Assembly (NCBI GenBank): GCA_016714535.1 | Contig: JADKDR010000016.1 | Location: 62,001 to 126,000 of the forward strand | Direction of reading: 5' to 3' | Source of the DNA: Bacteroidota bacterium | GTDB taxonomy: Bacteria > Bacteroidota > Bacteroidia > AKYH767-A > OLB10 | Length of the DNA stretch: 64,000 bases | Shown here: piece by piece, positions 1 to 7,676 of the stretch | Numbering within the stretch: position 1 is the first letter of the stretch | How the letters are laid out: each line of letters starts with the position of its first letter | Position numbers and translations under genes: made by a program | The notes under the pieces: generated by a model | The model's database searches: none | What the model saw: the letters and a program-made list of their open reading frames with translations, nothing else | Told to the model about the DNA's origin: nothing

Positions 1-806
1 CATTATATAGATGTGGGTCGCATAATTCTATATTCAATTATCAAGGTGCAAAATATGCAACTTGTTCGTGGAACAATAATTTGATGTTATTTGATTTTGA
101 CAGATGTAGTGGGCAATTTACTTTTACTAACCAAGTGGATACAGGCATTTCTTACGGTGGCTTCTTTTTCTGTTTTTCTGCAAAAGGGAATAAAATTTAC
201 CGAGGCAATTACACAGAAATTTATCAATACGATACAGCCGATGTAGATTTCAATATTTCGCGCGATACGGTTGCTATATACGATGGATATTATGATGGGG
301 ACTCAACAAAATTTACTGGTATGTATTTGGCAGCCGATGATAAAATTTATATCAATGCCTCTGGAACAAAATATCAGCATGTCATAAATAATCCGGATGC
401 TGCCGGAACAGCATGCAATGTTGTTCAACATGTAATAAATCACAATCTGATTTTAGATTTAGCCTTCCCCAACTACATCAACTACGACTTAGGGCCGCTT
501 GTGGGGAGTCCTTGTGATACACTTTCGTTCCTCACCCCAACCCTCTCCAAAGGAGAGGGAGTAATGCAATGCTTTCCAAACCCGGCAACAAATGAAGTAA
601 ACATAAAAATAAACAATGTGCCGCTTGGTAATTATGTACTTAGTATATACTCACCGTTAGCCAATGAGGTAATGCACATAGAAAGCAAAAACACTGCAAA
701 AGATTTTACAAAAACATTACGTGTTCAGAGCCTTGCAGGTGGTTTTTATTTTGTAAAGTTGCAGGTGGAGGGGATGGAGTGGTATGGGAGGTTTGTGAGG
801 GAGTAG
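1..806 (+). CDS. T9SS type A sorting domain protein, 5'-truncated by window edge
   Basis: The frame is already open at base 3, so the start lies outside the window; the ATG at 81 is internal. The translation is colinear with the C-terminal half of the protein at 1833-3329 (shared LFDFDRC, GNKIYRGNYTEIYQYDTADVDFNI and SPCDTLS segments), so the two are tandem paralogs. The last 80 or so residues form a T9SS type A sorting domain (FPNPATNEVNI start, GGFYFVKL near the end), which in Bacteroidota directs secretion through the outer membrane and is then removed. A palindrome-encoded LTPTLSKGEG linker sits just before it. The body resembles a WD40/Kelch-like secreted protein, but no enzymatic motif is visible. 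Confidence 0.85.
   Translation, partial: LYRCGSHNSIFNYQGAKYATCSWNNNLMLFDFDRCSGQFTFTNQVDTGISYGGFFFCFSAKGNKIYRGNYTEIYQYDTADVDFNISRDTVAIYDGYYDGDSTKFTGMYLAADDKIYINASGTKYQHVINNPDAAGTACNVVQHVINHNLILDLAFPNYINYDLGPLVGSPCDTLSFLTPTLSKGEGVMQCFPNPATNEVNIKINNVPLGNYVLSIYSPLANEVMHIESKNTAKDFTKTLRVQSLAGGFYFVKLQVEGMEWYGRFVRE
541..559. repeat. Palindromic repeat inside coding sequence
   Basis: Arms CCCTCTCC and GGAGAGGG (8 bp, perfect) around AAA. It is read in frame as part of the linker LTPTLSKGEG between the body and sorting domain of the secreted protein. The paralog carries the same element at 3064-3082. Such palindrome-derived peptides are a known trace of REP-like elements that tolerate insertion into linkers. 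Confidence 0.75.
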
Positions 807-835
807 CCCCTAAATCCCCCGCTGGGGGACTTGAA
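805..835. repeat. REP-like palindromic element, copy A1
   Basis: It begins at the stop codon of the truncated T9SS gene. The core is CCCCC-GCT-GGGGG (816-828), preceded by CCCCTAAAT and followed by ACTTGAA. An identical element follows the paralogous gene at 3327-3358. This looks like a repetitive intergenic palindrome family. Confidence 0.8.
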
Positions 836-922
836 CACCCCCAACCCCCGCTGGGGGCTTACCAAAGCTCGGATGGCATATTGTGTGTTTATCTTATTTA
901 GTTGCAAAAAAAATGGTATCTC

Positions 923-1120
923 ATGGATAAATTGAATTTTGAAAGTTTGTATAAAGGCGCAAAGCCAATTCAATTTGAATTTGCACAACAGATGCGCAAA
1001 GAGCCTACACAGGCAGAATCAATTTTATGGACATATTTATCCGGCAAGCAAATGCAAGGTTTGAAATTTAGAAGGCAACATCCATTAGACAATTTTTATT
1101 TTAGATTTTTATTGTCATGA
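923..1120 (+). CDS. DUF559 (VSR-like) endonuclease domain protein, N-terminal part before frameshift
   Basis: MDKLNFESLY..., then the family hallmarks MRKEPTQAESILW and GLKFRRQHPL, typical of DUF559 proteins, which have the restriction-endonuclease/VSR fold. I chose ATG 923 over the TTG at 902 because the family normally begins close to this point. The frame ends early because of one extra T in the T5 run at 1093-1097. With four T the reading continues as NFILDFYCHEIKLSIELDG and joins the downstream part, giving about 138 residues, the normal size. The role in the family is poorly defined; a DNA nuclease activity is inferred. The gene is flanked by inverted repeats. Confidence 0.7.
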   Translation: MDKLNFESLYKGAKPIQFEFAQQMRKEPTQAESILWTYLSGKQMQGLKFRRQHPLDNFYFRFLLS

Positions 1121-1127
1121 AATAAAA

Positions 1128-1340
1128 TTGAGTATCGAATTGGATGGGAAAATACATCAGAATGAAATGCAAGCAACTTATGATAAAGAACGAACCAAGT
1201 GCTTACAAGATAAGGGCATTAACGAACTCCGATTTAAAAATGAAACAATCATTAATCGAATTACTGATGCACTCAATGAAATTGAAAAAACAATAAGACA
1301 AATAAAACGAAAGCAATATGATACCAAAAATCCAGCATAG
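1128..1340 (+). CDS. DUF559 endonuclease domain protein, C-terminal part after frameshift
   Basis: Continues the previous entry in another frame. IELDGKIHQ is the conserved DUF559 acidic/hydrophobic strand that, in VSR-like folds, contributes the active-site acidic residue. It is followed by YDKERTKCLQDKGINELRF, the usual family end. The apparent start at 1128 is an artefact of the frameshift. The tail (IEKTIRQIKRKQYDTKNPA) is lysine-rich. Either this is a recently broken gene or the base at 1093-1097 is miscalled. Confidence 0.65.
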   Translation: MSIELDGKIHQNEMQATYDKERTKCLQDKGINELRFKNETIINRITDALNEIEKTIRQIKRKQYDTKNPA

Positions 1341-1779
1341 CAAAGACAAGCCCCCAGCGGGGGTTGGGGGTGTATTGGCCACGCAATGCCCACTAATAGG
1401 TGGCTCAGCTGTGTATTTGGCAAGGCCAATTGTAGAACTATTTGATGAGAACATAATTTACAATGACCAAGCTGTATGCTTGAGCCAGGGCGTAAGTATG
1501 AAATTAGCAAATAACAATAACACAGAAGCACAAAGCGAAAACAGCCAAGTAAAAGTATATCCAGTGCCAAGTAATGAAGTTGTAAATTTTGATTTTGGAA
1601 ATATCCAATTTAGCATGCTCTTGATATTTGATAGTTTTGGTAAGCAAATACAAGAGATAAAATTAAACGAAGAGCACCATTACCTTTTGCAAACAAATAC
1701 GTATGCAAATGGTATATATCGTTATAAACTAATTAACGATAAAGTCGAATTAACAGGTAAACTTGTAATTCTAAAATAA
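1318..1779 (+). pseudogene. C-terminal fragment of a T9SS secreted protein
   Basis: The recognisable protein begins at about 1374, immediately after the right inverted repeat, and ends in a T9SS type A sorting domain (VYPVPSNEVVNFDFG..., NGIYRYKLI, LTGKLVILK). Codons upstream of 1374 merely read through the palindrome (KPPAGVGGV), so the ATG at 1318 is not convincing. There is no signal peptide, so the product could not be exported as it stands. It is best read as the 3' remnant of a T9SS cargo gene whose front was lost or displaced when the DUF559/palindrome unit arrived. Confidence 0.6.
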
Positions 1780-1785
1780 CAAAAT

Positions 1786-1815
1786 AAAGGGAAACTGGTA
1801 ATACGGTTTCCCTTT
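1786..1815. terminator. Intrinsic terminator-like hairpin
   Basis: Perfect 10-bp stem AAAGGGAAAC / GTTTCCCTTT with a 10-nt loop, 6 bases after the stop of the T9SS fragment. The A-rich left arm and T-ended right arm allow function in either direction. Confidence 0.75.
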
Positions 1816-1822
1816 AACTTTG
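1815..1822 (+). promoter_or_regulatory. Bacteroidota -7 box (TAACTTTG)
   Basis: Matches TAnnTTTG exactly, 11 nt before the ATG at 1833, which implies a very short leader. It overlaps the end of the preceding hairpin. No good TTTG -33 element was found at the usual spacing. Confidence 0.45.
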
Positions 1823-1832
1823 TAAATTAAAA

Positions 1833-3329
1833 ATGAAAAGAATTATTTTATTTCTATTATTGTGTTGGTTTGGAGAATCAAAAGCCCAACAGTATTTGAA
1901 TAATTTAGCCATTGATGGTCGATATGTATTATATAATGATACGTTTAATTTTGTTCTGAGCAATTTTAAAACTGGCAACCCTGTTTTTCAATACATTGAC
2001 TCAGCCGATTTGCTTTTCGGAACGGTCTCTGCACTTATTGCAGATAGTACAGGGCAATTAATTTTTTATTCAAATGGATATAGAATTGGAAACAAAAATT
2101 TTGAAATGATCTCGGGTACTGATACTTTAGATTATACAAGTATAACCAACAACTGGCCTTATGGTCAGCCACTTTTAAACGGTGCATTTTTCTTACCATC
2201 TTTATCCAATACTAATGAAATATTATTGTTTCATAAAGATTGGCAATTTACTATGTTTCCAATTAATTGGTTGATTTGGACAAGTTACAATGCCTGGTAC
2301 ACAGTGTTAAATAAAACTATGAATAATGGATTAGGTGGCTTAGTATCTCGCAATAATGTATTGTACAATAACGAAATGTGCAGAGATGGCATACAAGCTG
2401 TAAAACATGCCAATGGAAGGGATTATTGGATAGTGCTTCAAGATTTTGATACAAGCACGTTTATTACTTTTCTATATACCCCATCCGGGTTTTATGGGCC
2501 TTATTTTCAAAATGTAAATATACCTCTTTATCGTGGTGGTATTTCAAATTCATTATTCAATAGACAAGGTACAAAATATGCAACTACTGCCTGGAACAAC
2601 AATTTGACACTATTCGATTTCGATAGATGTTCAGGTCAGTTTACATATACAAATCAAGTAGATACCTCATGGCAATTTTTGGGTGCTATTTTTTGCTTTT
2701 CGCCAAAAGGTAATAAAATTTACCGTGGCAATTATACGGAAATCTACCAATACGACACAGCCGATGTTGACTTCAATATTACGCGTGATACGGTTGCGAT
2801 ATATGACGGATATTTTGATGTTGACTCGACAAAATTTGGCACCATGTTTTTAGCTGGGGATGATAAAATTTATATTAATGCATCGGGAACAAAATATCAA
2901 CATGTAATAAATAAGCCTGATTTGTCAGGTATTGCATGTAATTTAACGCAACATTCCATTAAGCATCCGCTTTATATTGGTGCTTCCTTCCCCAACTACA
3001 TCAACTACGATTTAGAGCCTTTGGTTGGCAGCCCTTGTGATACGCTTTCTGTCCTCTCCCCGGCCCTCTCCAAAGGAGAGGGTGTAATGCAATACTTTCC
3101 AAACCCGGCAACAAATGAAGTAAACATAAAAATTAAAAATGTGCCGCTTGGTAATTATACACTTAGTATATACACACCGTTAGCCAATGAGGTAATGCAC
3201 ATAGAAGGCAAAAGCACTGCAAAAGATTTTACAAAAACATTACGTGTTCAGAGCCTTGCAGGTGGTTTTTATTTTGTAAAGTTGCAGGTGGAGGGGATGG
3301 AGTGGTATGGGAGGTTTGTGAGGGAGTAG
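1833..3329 (+). CDS. T9SS type A sorting domain-containing secreted protein
   Basis: 498 residues. A Sec signal peptide (MKRIILFLLLCWFGESKAQ) precedes a body of about 390 residues that looks like a beta-propeller-type secreted protein: many short W/Y-rich strands and repeated GN/NG turns, with no catalytic motif seen. A palindrome-encoded linker LSPALSKGEG precedes a type A T9SS sorting domain (YFPNPATNEVNI to GRFVRE). It is the intact paralog of the truncated gene at the window start. The last 114 coding bases of the two genes, and the 30 bases after them, are identical. The product should be secreted or surface-attached; its function is unknown. Confidence 0.85.
   Translation: MKRIILFLLLCWFGESKAQQYLNNLAIDGRYVLYNDTFNFVLSNFKTGNPVFQYIDSADLLFGTVSALIADSTGQLIFYSNGYRIGNKNFEMISGTDTLDYTSITNNWPYGQPLLNGAFFLPSLSNTNEILLFHKDWQFTMFPINWLIWTSYNAWYTVLNKTMNNGLGGLVSRNNVLYNNEMCRDGIQAVKHANGRDYWIVLQDFDTSTFITFLYTPSGFYGPYFQNVNIPLYRGGISNSLFNRQGTKYATTAWNNNLTLFDFDRCSGQFTYTNQVDTSWQFLGAIFCFSPKGNKIYRGNYTEIYQYDTADVDFNITRDTVAIYDGYFDVDSTKFGTMFLAGDDKIYINASGTKYQHVINKPDLSGIACNLTQHSIKHPLYIGASFPNYINYDLEPLVGSPCDTLSVLSPALSKGEGVMQYFPNPATNEVNIKIKNVPLGNYTLSIYTPLANEVMHIEGKSTAKDFTKTLRVQSLAGGFYFVKLQVEGMEWYGRFVRE
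3064..3082. repeat. Palindromic repeat inside coding sequence, second copy
   Basis: CCCTCTCC-AAA-GGAGAGGG, the same element as at 541-559, translated in frame into the linker before the sorting domain. Confidence 0.75.
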
Positions 3330-3358
3330 CCCCTAAATCCCCCGCTGGGGGACTTGAA
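3327..3358. repeat. REP-like palindromic element, copy A2
   Basis: Same sequence as 804-835, starting at the stop codon of the upstream T9SS gene, with core CCCCC-GCT-GGGGG at 3339-3351. Unlike copy A1 it is not followed by the DUF559 unit; the two loci diverge at the first base after the shared stretch. Confidence 0.8.
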
Positions 3359-3509
3359 AGATTAGTTCAAAGGTTTATGAGTTTAAGGAGTATTGAATGC
3401 GTTTGGCAGCCGAGACTTTAAAGTATTTTATCGGAAAAAAAATGCCTTTAAAACGCAGCCATATTAGAGCGTATGATAACCACACCAACCGAGCGCACAG
3501 TTTTTTTCA

Positions 3510-6500
3510 TCATTCTGCTTGCATCATCTCATCTAATTTACCGCACTCCTTATCATACTCCGTATTAAACCTTTCAATGTATTCTAGCCGTTTCATGATG
3601 GTAACATCAATGCTGTAAAAGCCAAACTCCTCTACCACCAATCCTGTAATCATATAGCAGCCGCGGCCAGTAAAGGGATAGGTGGCCAACACTTGCGGAA
3701 AGTGGGTGGTATCAATCCAATCGCCATCGCTATCGAGAAAAGTGCCAAAGCTCATAGCCTCGCCATGCTTGGTGCGCGTAGGTTTGCGTGTAACCATGTA
3801 GCCACGTATGCTTATTACTTTGCCCAGGTGCATAGGCAAATCGATGGCCCTGCTTATTTCGTTTATAACGGTATCGTTATACGTTTTGAGCAAATCGAAT
3901 GGCGAGCACAACACAAAGCCAAGTAGCTCCATTTGGTCCCAGGCATCGTCAATGCGATTTTGTATCAATGGGGGCAGGTTGTATTTTGCAGGTTGTACCG
4001 GAAACAGCTCGCTACGTGCTTCCGTTTTCTTTTTCTTGCCAAAAATAAAATGTACATCCCACAACAGTTGTTGCTTGCTGCGGCCGGTAAATCTAAAAGC
4101 ACCAATCCGTATCAACCGTATCATTTGCTCAAGCGAAATACTATTGCGAGTGGCAAAGTCCTGTAACGATATGTATATACCTTTTTCCTGCTCTTCGATA
4201 AGTGTATGCGCAACGTTATGTTCCAACTCGGCCACGTGCATAAAGCCAATGTAAATATCTTTATCCTTAATGATGGTATAATATTTACTAAAGTTTACGC
4301 AGGGTGCATGAATAGTGGCACCGCACATACGCGCCTCATGCACATAGAATTCGGTAGTGTAAAAACCGCCAAAGTTGTTTATGCAACTCACCATGTACTC
4401 AAGCGGGTAATACGTTTTCAAAAACATACACTGATAGCTCTCAACGGCATAGGATGCCGAGTGTCCTTTCGAGAAAGCATAGCCTGCAAAACTTTCTATC
4501 TGCCGCCACACTTCTTTCGTAAGGGCATCATCGTAGCCACGCGCTTTGCAGTTTACAAAAAATTGTTTTTCCACTTTGTCAAACTCAGCCCGGCCGCGGT
4601 ACTTGCCGCTCATGCCCCTGCGCAGCATATCGGCTTCGTCAAGTTCGAGACCGGCAAAGTGATGTGCCACTTTTATCACATCTTCCTGATACACCATCAC
4701 CCCGTATGTTTCGGCCATCAGTTCTTTCATTAATGGGTGGGCATATTGCCTGCGCTCGGGATGATGAAAACGCAAAATGTATTCGCGCATCATGCCGCTT
4801 TGTGCTACACCGGGGCGTATGATGCTGCTGGCTGCTACCAAATCTAAGTAAGTGGATGCACGCAATTTAGATAGCAACATGCGCATAGCAGGCGACTCCA
4901 CATAAAAACATCCGATGAGTCGTGCCCGCTGCAGGTTGGCACGTATACGCTCATCTTTTTTAAAACTGCTTACATCGTGTACATCTACCGTTACATGTTG
5001 GTTTTGCTGTATTATATCTACGGCATCTTTTACTTTGCCCAACCCGCGCTGGCTCAGTATATCAAATTTGTATAAGCCCACATCTTCGGCCTCTAGCATG
5101 CTAAAGTGTGTAAGCGGAAAACCTTTGGGTGGTATACTGGTTGCCGTATAGTAGTGCATCGGTTTTTCGGAAATTAAAATACCACCTGCGTGTATGCTCA
5201 GGTGATTGGGAAAATCAATCATCCGCTTGCCATAACTAAAAATCAGTTTTGAGATATGGTCGGGTGTAGCGGGATGCTTGCGATTATCAACCAGGTCGTC
5301 AATCTCGGCTTTAGGCAAGCCAAATACTTTGCCTAGCTCGCGCAACACAGCACTTGACTGAAAGGTGCTGTAAGTAGCCAATTGCGCCACATGGCTATGG
5401 CCATGGGTGCGAAAAATATAGTCAATTACATCATCGCGCTCCTTCCAGCTAAAGTCCAAATCAAAATCTGGAGGGCTTGTACGATACGGATTTATAAAGC
5501 GTTCAAAGTACAAATCCAAATCGACCGGGTCCACATCTGTGATGCGCAATAAATAGGCAACTACACTATTGGCACCACTTCCCCTGCCCACATAAAAATA
5601 ATTTTTGCGTTGAGCGTATTGTACAATATCCCAGTTAAGTAAGAAGTACGCAGCATACCCCAGGTCTGTTATGGTACGTATTTCTTTATCATACCGCTCC
5701 ATAATGGTATCGTTTTGTTGCGGGTAGCGGTAGTTGAGGTTTTCGGCACACAACTTACGCAGCAGTAGTTCGTCTTCATAAAGATTTCCGGTAAATGTTT
5801 TTTTGTTTTTGTTTTTGCCAAACTCAAAATCGATGCTGCATGTTTCGAGCAAGGCATGGCTATTGTCAATAATAACAGGATACTCGCTATAAATTTTTAT
5901 CAACTCATACGGGTGCACTAGCAGGTGCCCGGGCTGCGCTTGCTCGCTTGCCGGCAACTTGCTTAGCAGTGTATTGTTGTCAATACTGCGCAACAAGCGG
6001 TGAGTATTATAGTCAGCCTTGTGGCGAAACGTGCATGGCGCCAGCATTACACATAGATGCATATAGTCGGCAATGGGCGATAGGCGTAAGTTGCGCACAT
6101 CATCCGGTGCTACTCCTATCCATATACGCTTACGCTTGTCGTTTAATAGTTGTGTACGATTTTTTTGCGGCCATTGTATAAACCACTTCCACGGTACCAC
6201 ACACCACGCACTTTTAAAAACCGGTACTTTGTTGCCAAACCGTTTATCGTTGTGCAAATGATACGAGAGGTAATCATTCAACTCACGAAAGCCTTCGCTG
6301 TTTTGTGCCAGCCCCACAAATTTTTGTTCTATGCCATTTCTGAAGTCTATGCCTGCCACCGGTTTTATTCCATAGCGACCAGCTAACCGGTGAAAATCAA
6401 GTATGCCCGATGTGCTGTTAATATCGGTCAATGCCAGTTGCTTTATATTTCTGCTGTGCGCCTCTTGCAGCACCTCTTCGGGGCTCATACACCCGTACTT

Positions 6501-6560
6501 CCAGCTAAAGTAACTATGACAATTCAGATACATCGCAGTTGAAGGTTTTAATACAATCAT
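3510..6560 (-). CDS. dnaE2: DNA polymerase III alpha subunit, second-copy DnaE2/ImuC-like
   Basis: 1016 residues, a C-family DNA polymerase. An N-terminal PHP domain (about 10-250) is followed by the polymerase core with GRGSGANS, the catalytic aspartates in PDFDLDF (about residue 362), FAGYAFSKGHSASYA in the fingers, and a C-terminal OB fold (about 905-1000). It is shorter than replicative DnaE1 (about 1150-1200) and matches the length of the error-prone DnaE2-type copies used for translesion synthesis. In the PHP domain the usual TDHG is TDIN, so one metal ligand is missing. The start may be ATG 6560 or the later ATG at 6533 (MYLNCHSYFSW), which fits the family better. No ImuA/ImuB partner lies in the window. 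A perfect palindrome spans 6550-6575. Confidence 0.85.
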   Translation of the reverse strand: MIVLKPSTAMYLNCHSYFSWKYGCMSPEEVLQEAHSRNIKQLALTDINSTSGILDFHRLAGRYGIKPVAGIDFRNGIEQKFVGLAQNSEGFRELNDYLSYHLHNDKRFGNKVPVFKSAWCVVPWKWFIQWPQKNRTQLLNDKRKRIWIGVAPDDVRNLRLSPIADYMHLCVMLAPCTFRHKADYNTHRLLRSIDNNTLLSKLPASEQAQPGHLLVHPYELIKIYSEYPVIIDNSHALLETCSIDFEFGKNKNKKTFTGNLYEDELLLRKLCAENLNYRYPQQNDTIMERYDKEIRTITDLGYAAYFLLNWDIVQYAQRKNYFYVGRGSGANSVVAYLLRITDVDPVDLDLYFERFINPYRTSPPDFDLDFSWKERDDVIDYIFRTHGHSHVAQLATYSTFQSSAVLRELGKVFGLPKAEIDDLVDNRKHPATPDHISKLIFSYGKRMIDFPNHLSIHAGGILISEKPMHYYTATSIPPKGFPLTHFSMLEAEDVGLYKFDILSQRGLGKVKDAVDIIQQNQHVTVDVHDVSSFKKDERIRANLQRARLIGCFYVESPAMRMLLSKLRASTYLDLVAASSIIRPGVAQSGMMREYILRFHHPERRQYAHPLMKELMAETYGVMVYQEDVIKVAHHFAGLELDEADMLRRGMSGKYRGRAEFDKVEKQFFVNCKARGYDDALTKEVWRQIESFAGYAFSKGHSASYAVESYQCMFLKTYYPLEYMVSCINNFGGFYTTEFYVHEARMCGATIHAPCVNFSKYYTIIKDKDIYIGFMHVAELEHNVAHTLIEEQEKGIYISLQDFATRNSISLEQMIRLIRIGAFRFTGRSKQQLLWDVHFIFGKKKKTEARSELFPVQPAKYNLPPLIQNRIDDAWDQMELLGFVLCSPFDLLKTYNDTVINEISRAIDLPMHLGKVISIRGYMVTRKPTRTKHGEAMSFGTFLDSDGDWIDTTHFPQVLATYPFTGRGCYMITGLVVEEFGFYSIDVTIMKRLEYIERFNTEYDKECGKLDEMMQAE

Positions 6561-6575
6561 TTTAATGATTGTATT
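6550..6575. promoter_or_regulatory. Candidate operator: 12+12 bp perfect palindrome at dnaE2 start
   Basis: Arm AATACAATCATT (6550-6561), two-base spacer, then its exact reverse complement (6564-6575). It covers the first ATG and lies just upstream of the alternative start at 6533, where a repressor would block transcription. DnaE2-type genes are usually SOS-controlled, so a LexA site is a reasonable guess, but the sequence alone does not name the protein. Confidence 0.5.
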
Positions 6576-6640
6576 GCAGCCAATTTGTTTTGCGTAATCT
6601 ATAACCTTTTTTTAGAATATCAAATGGAGGGAGACGATAG

Positions 6641-6869
6641 TTTGAAGTTGAAAGTTTGAAGTTTGAAGAGGGAGAGTTATCGTCTTTTCTGATGCTGATG
6701 AAAAGACCAGTAAAAGTCGAATGACAGCAAAAAGCAAGCGACCGGCCTTTCTGCTTAAGGTTGGTGTTTTCACCAACCTCAAATTTTCTGCTTCTGGTTG
6801 GTGTTTTCACCAACCTCAAATTGAAAGAGGATAGTTATTGTCTTTGGTTGGTGAAAACACCAACCAAAG
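6641..6869. repeat. Intergenic repeat cluster with GGTTGGTG hairpins
   Basis: Holds a GTTTGAAG microrepeat block (6643-6672). Three hairpins of GGTTGGTG / CACCAACC follow: 6759-6778 and 6796-6815 with TTTT loops, and 6846-6865 with an AAAA loop and arms extended to 12 bp (6842-6869). A degenerate copy lies near 6977-7005. The whole 6576-7065 interval has no convincing gene. A related, more diverged block occurs at 10670-10835. Confidence 0.7.
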
Positions 6870-6901
6870 GCAAAAGTGCATTAAGTCTTTCACCTGTTTA
6901 A

Positions 6902-6925
6902 AAGCCCGCCTAAATTGGCGGGCTT
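6902..6925 (-). terminator. Intrinsic terminator
   Basis: 9-bp stem AAGCCCGCC / GGCGGGCTT with a 6-nt loop. On the minus strand it is followed by TTTT, so it probably ends the transcript of the DUF2383 gene at 7066-7521. Confidence 0.65.
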
Positions 6926-7065
6926 ACATCAAGGTATAGGATTGTACACTGTTTGCACCACGAACATTATTATTTCTGGTTGTGGCTGGTGTTTTAACCA
7001 ACCACGAAAAATTGTTGTAATTTTTTTCTTGAATGATAGTTAGAATGCCGGAAGTGATTTTACGC

Positions 7066-7521
7066 TCAGCATTTTTCATATAGTGATTTGATGCTTTCAT
7101 GTTCGGCCGACAGGCGTTTGTGATGTGAAACAAGGAGTTGCTTTTGTTCGTTTTCGGTTTCAGAAAAAATGGTGTCAAGTATTTTTTCGTAGGCTGCTGT
7201 GGTTAAGTCTTCTCCATATTCGCATGCGCTGAGAATTGCTTTTCGGTCTTTGCTTTTAAGTGCCGCCTTGGCATCTGCCCAAATGCGAAAAAATTTTCCC
7301 GATGCCATGTTACCTTTTACCACTGCTGCTTTCAGCTTATTAAGTTCTGCTATCAATTCAGTATGACAATTGCGGCTGGTAGTTGCAAACCTCGCAAACA
7401 AAATTTTTAAATCAGCCTCTTCGGTTGTTATCGTTGCTGATTCATATCCTTCGAAACGGTATTTGTTTAGTGAGAGGAGTGTGTTTAACGCTTCTGTCGA
7501 GTTATTTTTTTCCACTTTCAT
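7066..7521 (-). CDS. PA2169-type four-helix-bundle protein (DUF2383)
   Basis: 151 residues, no signal peptide. It has the family pattern: a helix with RFEGYESA, then LKILFARFATTSRNC, a SGKFFRIWADAKAAL segment, DRKAILSACEYGED (the strongest hallmark), and a final helix with LLVSHHKRLSAEHESIKSL. Members are small ferritin-like helical bundles found in stress and biofilm contexts; the molecular function is not established. Neighbouring minus-strand genes are a cupin and an AraC-type regulator, which suggests a stress-related group, although the spacing (155 bp) argues for its own promoter. Confidence 0.85.
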   Translation of the reverse strand: MKVEKNNSTEALNTLLSLNKYRFEGYESATITTEEADLKILFARFATTSRNCHTELIAELNKLKAAVVKGNMASGKFFRIWADAKAALKSKDRKAILSACEYGEDLTTAAYEKILDTIFSETENEQKQLLVSHHKRLSAEHESIKSLYEKC

Positions 7522-7676
7522 GTTATTTTAAATTGAAGAACAAGCTTTTTTATGGTGCTTTTTGTTACCAAATGGAGACTTCTGGTACACGATTTTATAG
7601 AGGTTCATGTTTATAAGATTTATTAGGTATTAATTTGCTGCAACCAAAAAGTCATGGAAACACGCACCAATTACAA

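Larger units (their letters stand above)
835..1373. mobile_element. Candidate element: DUF559 gene between 26-bp perfect inverted repeats
   Basis: The 26 bases at 835-860 are the exact reverse complement of 1348-1373, as read directly from the sequence. Each repeat holds its own small palindrome (CCCCC-GCT-GGGGG at 845-857; CCCCC-AGC-GGGGG at 1351-1363) plus a CCCCCAA / TTGGGGG side block. Between them lies a single gene, a DUF559-family nuclease with one frameshift. On the right, the element abuts a 5'-less T9SS gene fragment, as expected if it had inserted into or beside a secreted-protein gene. No target-site duplication was recognised. Mobility is inferred; two independently placed REP copies could give the same picture. 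Confidence 0.45.

Noticed and set aside
1178..1570. Minus-strand ORF of 130 codons
   Set aside because: Crosses the DUF559 gene, the inverted repeat and the T9SS fragment; antisense to recognisable coding sequence, with no family features.
3693..6386. Several plus-strand ORFs of 60-175 codons inside the dnaE2 region
   Set aside because: All are antisense shadows of a full-length polymerase gene with intact motifs.
6562..6819. Minus-strand ORF of 85 codons
   Set aside because: Built from the hairpin and GTTTGAAG repeats; no family features and low-complexity composition.
6759..6869. CRISPR-like array of GGTTGGTG repeats
   Set aside because: Only three hairpins, spacers of unequal length and partly similar, and no cas genes. 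Better read as an intergenic hairpin repeat.
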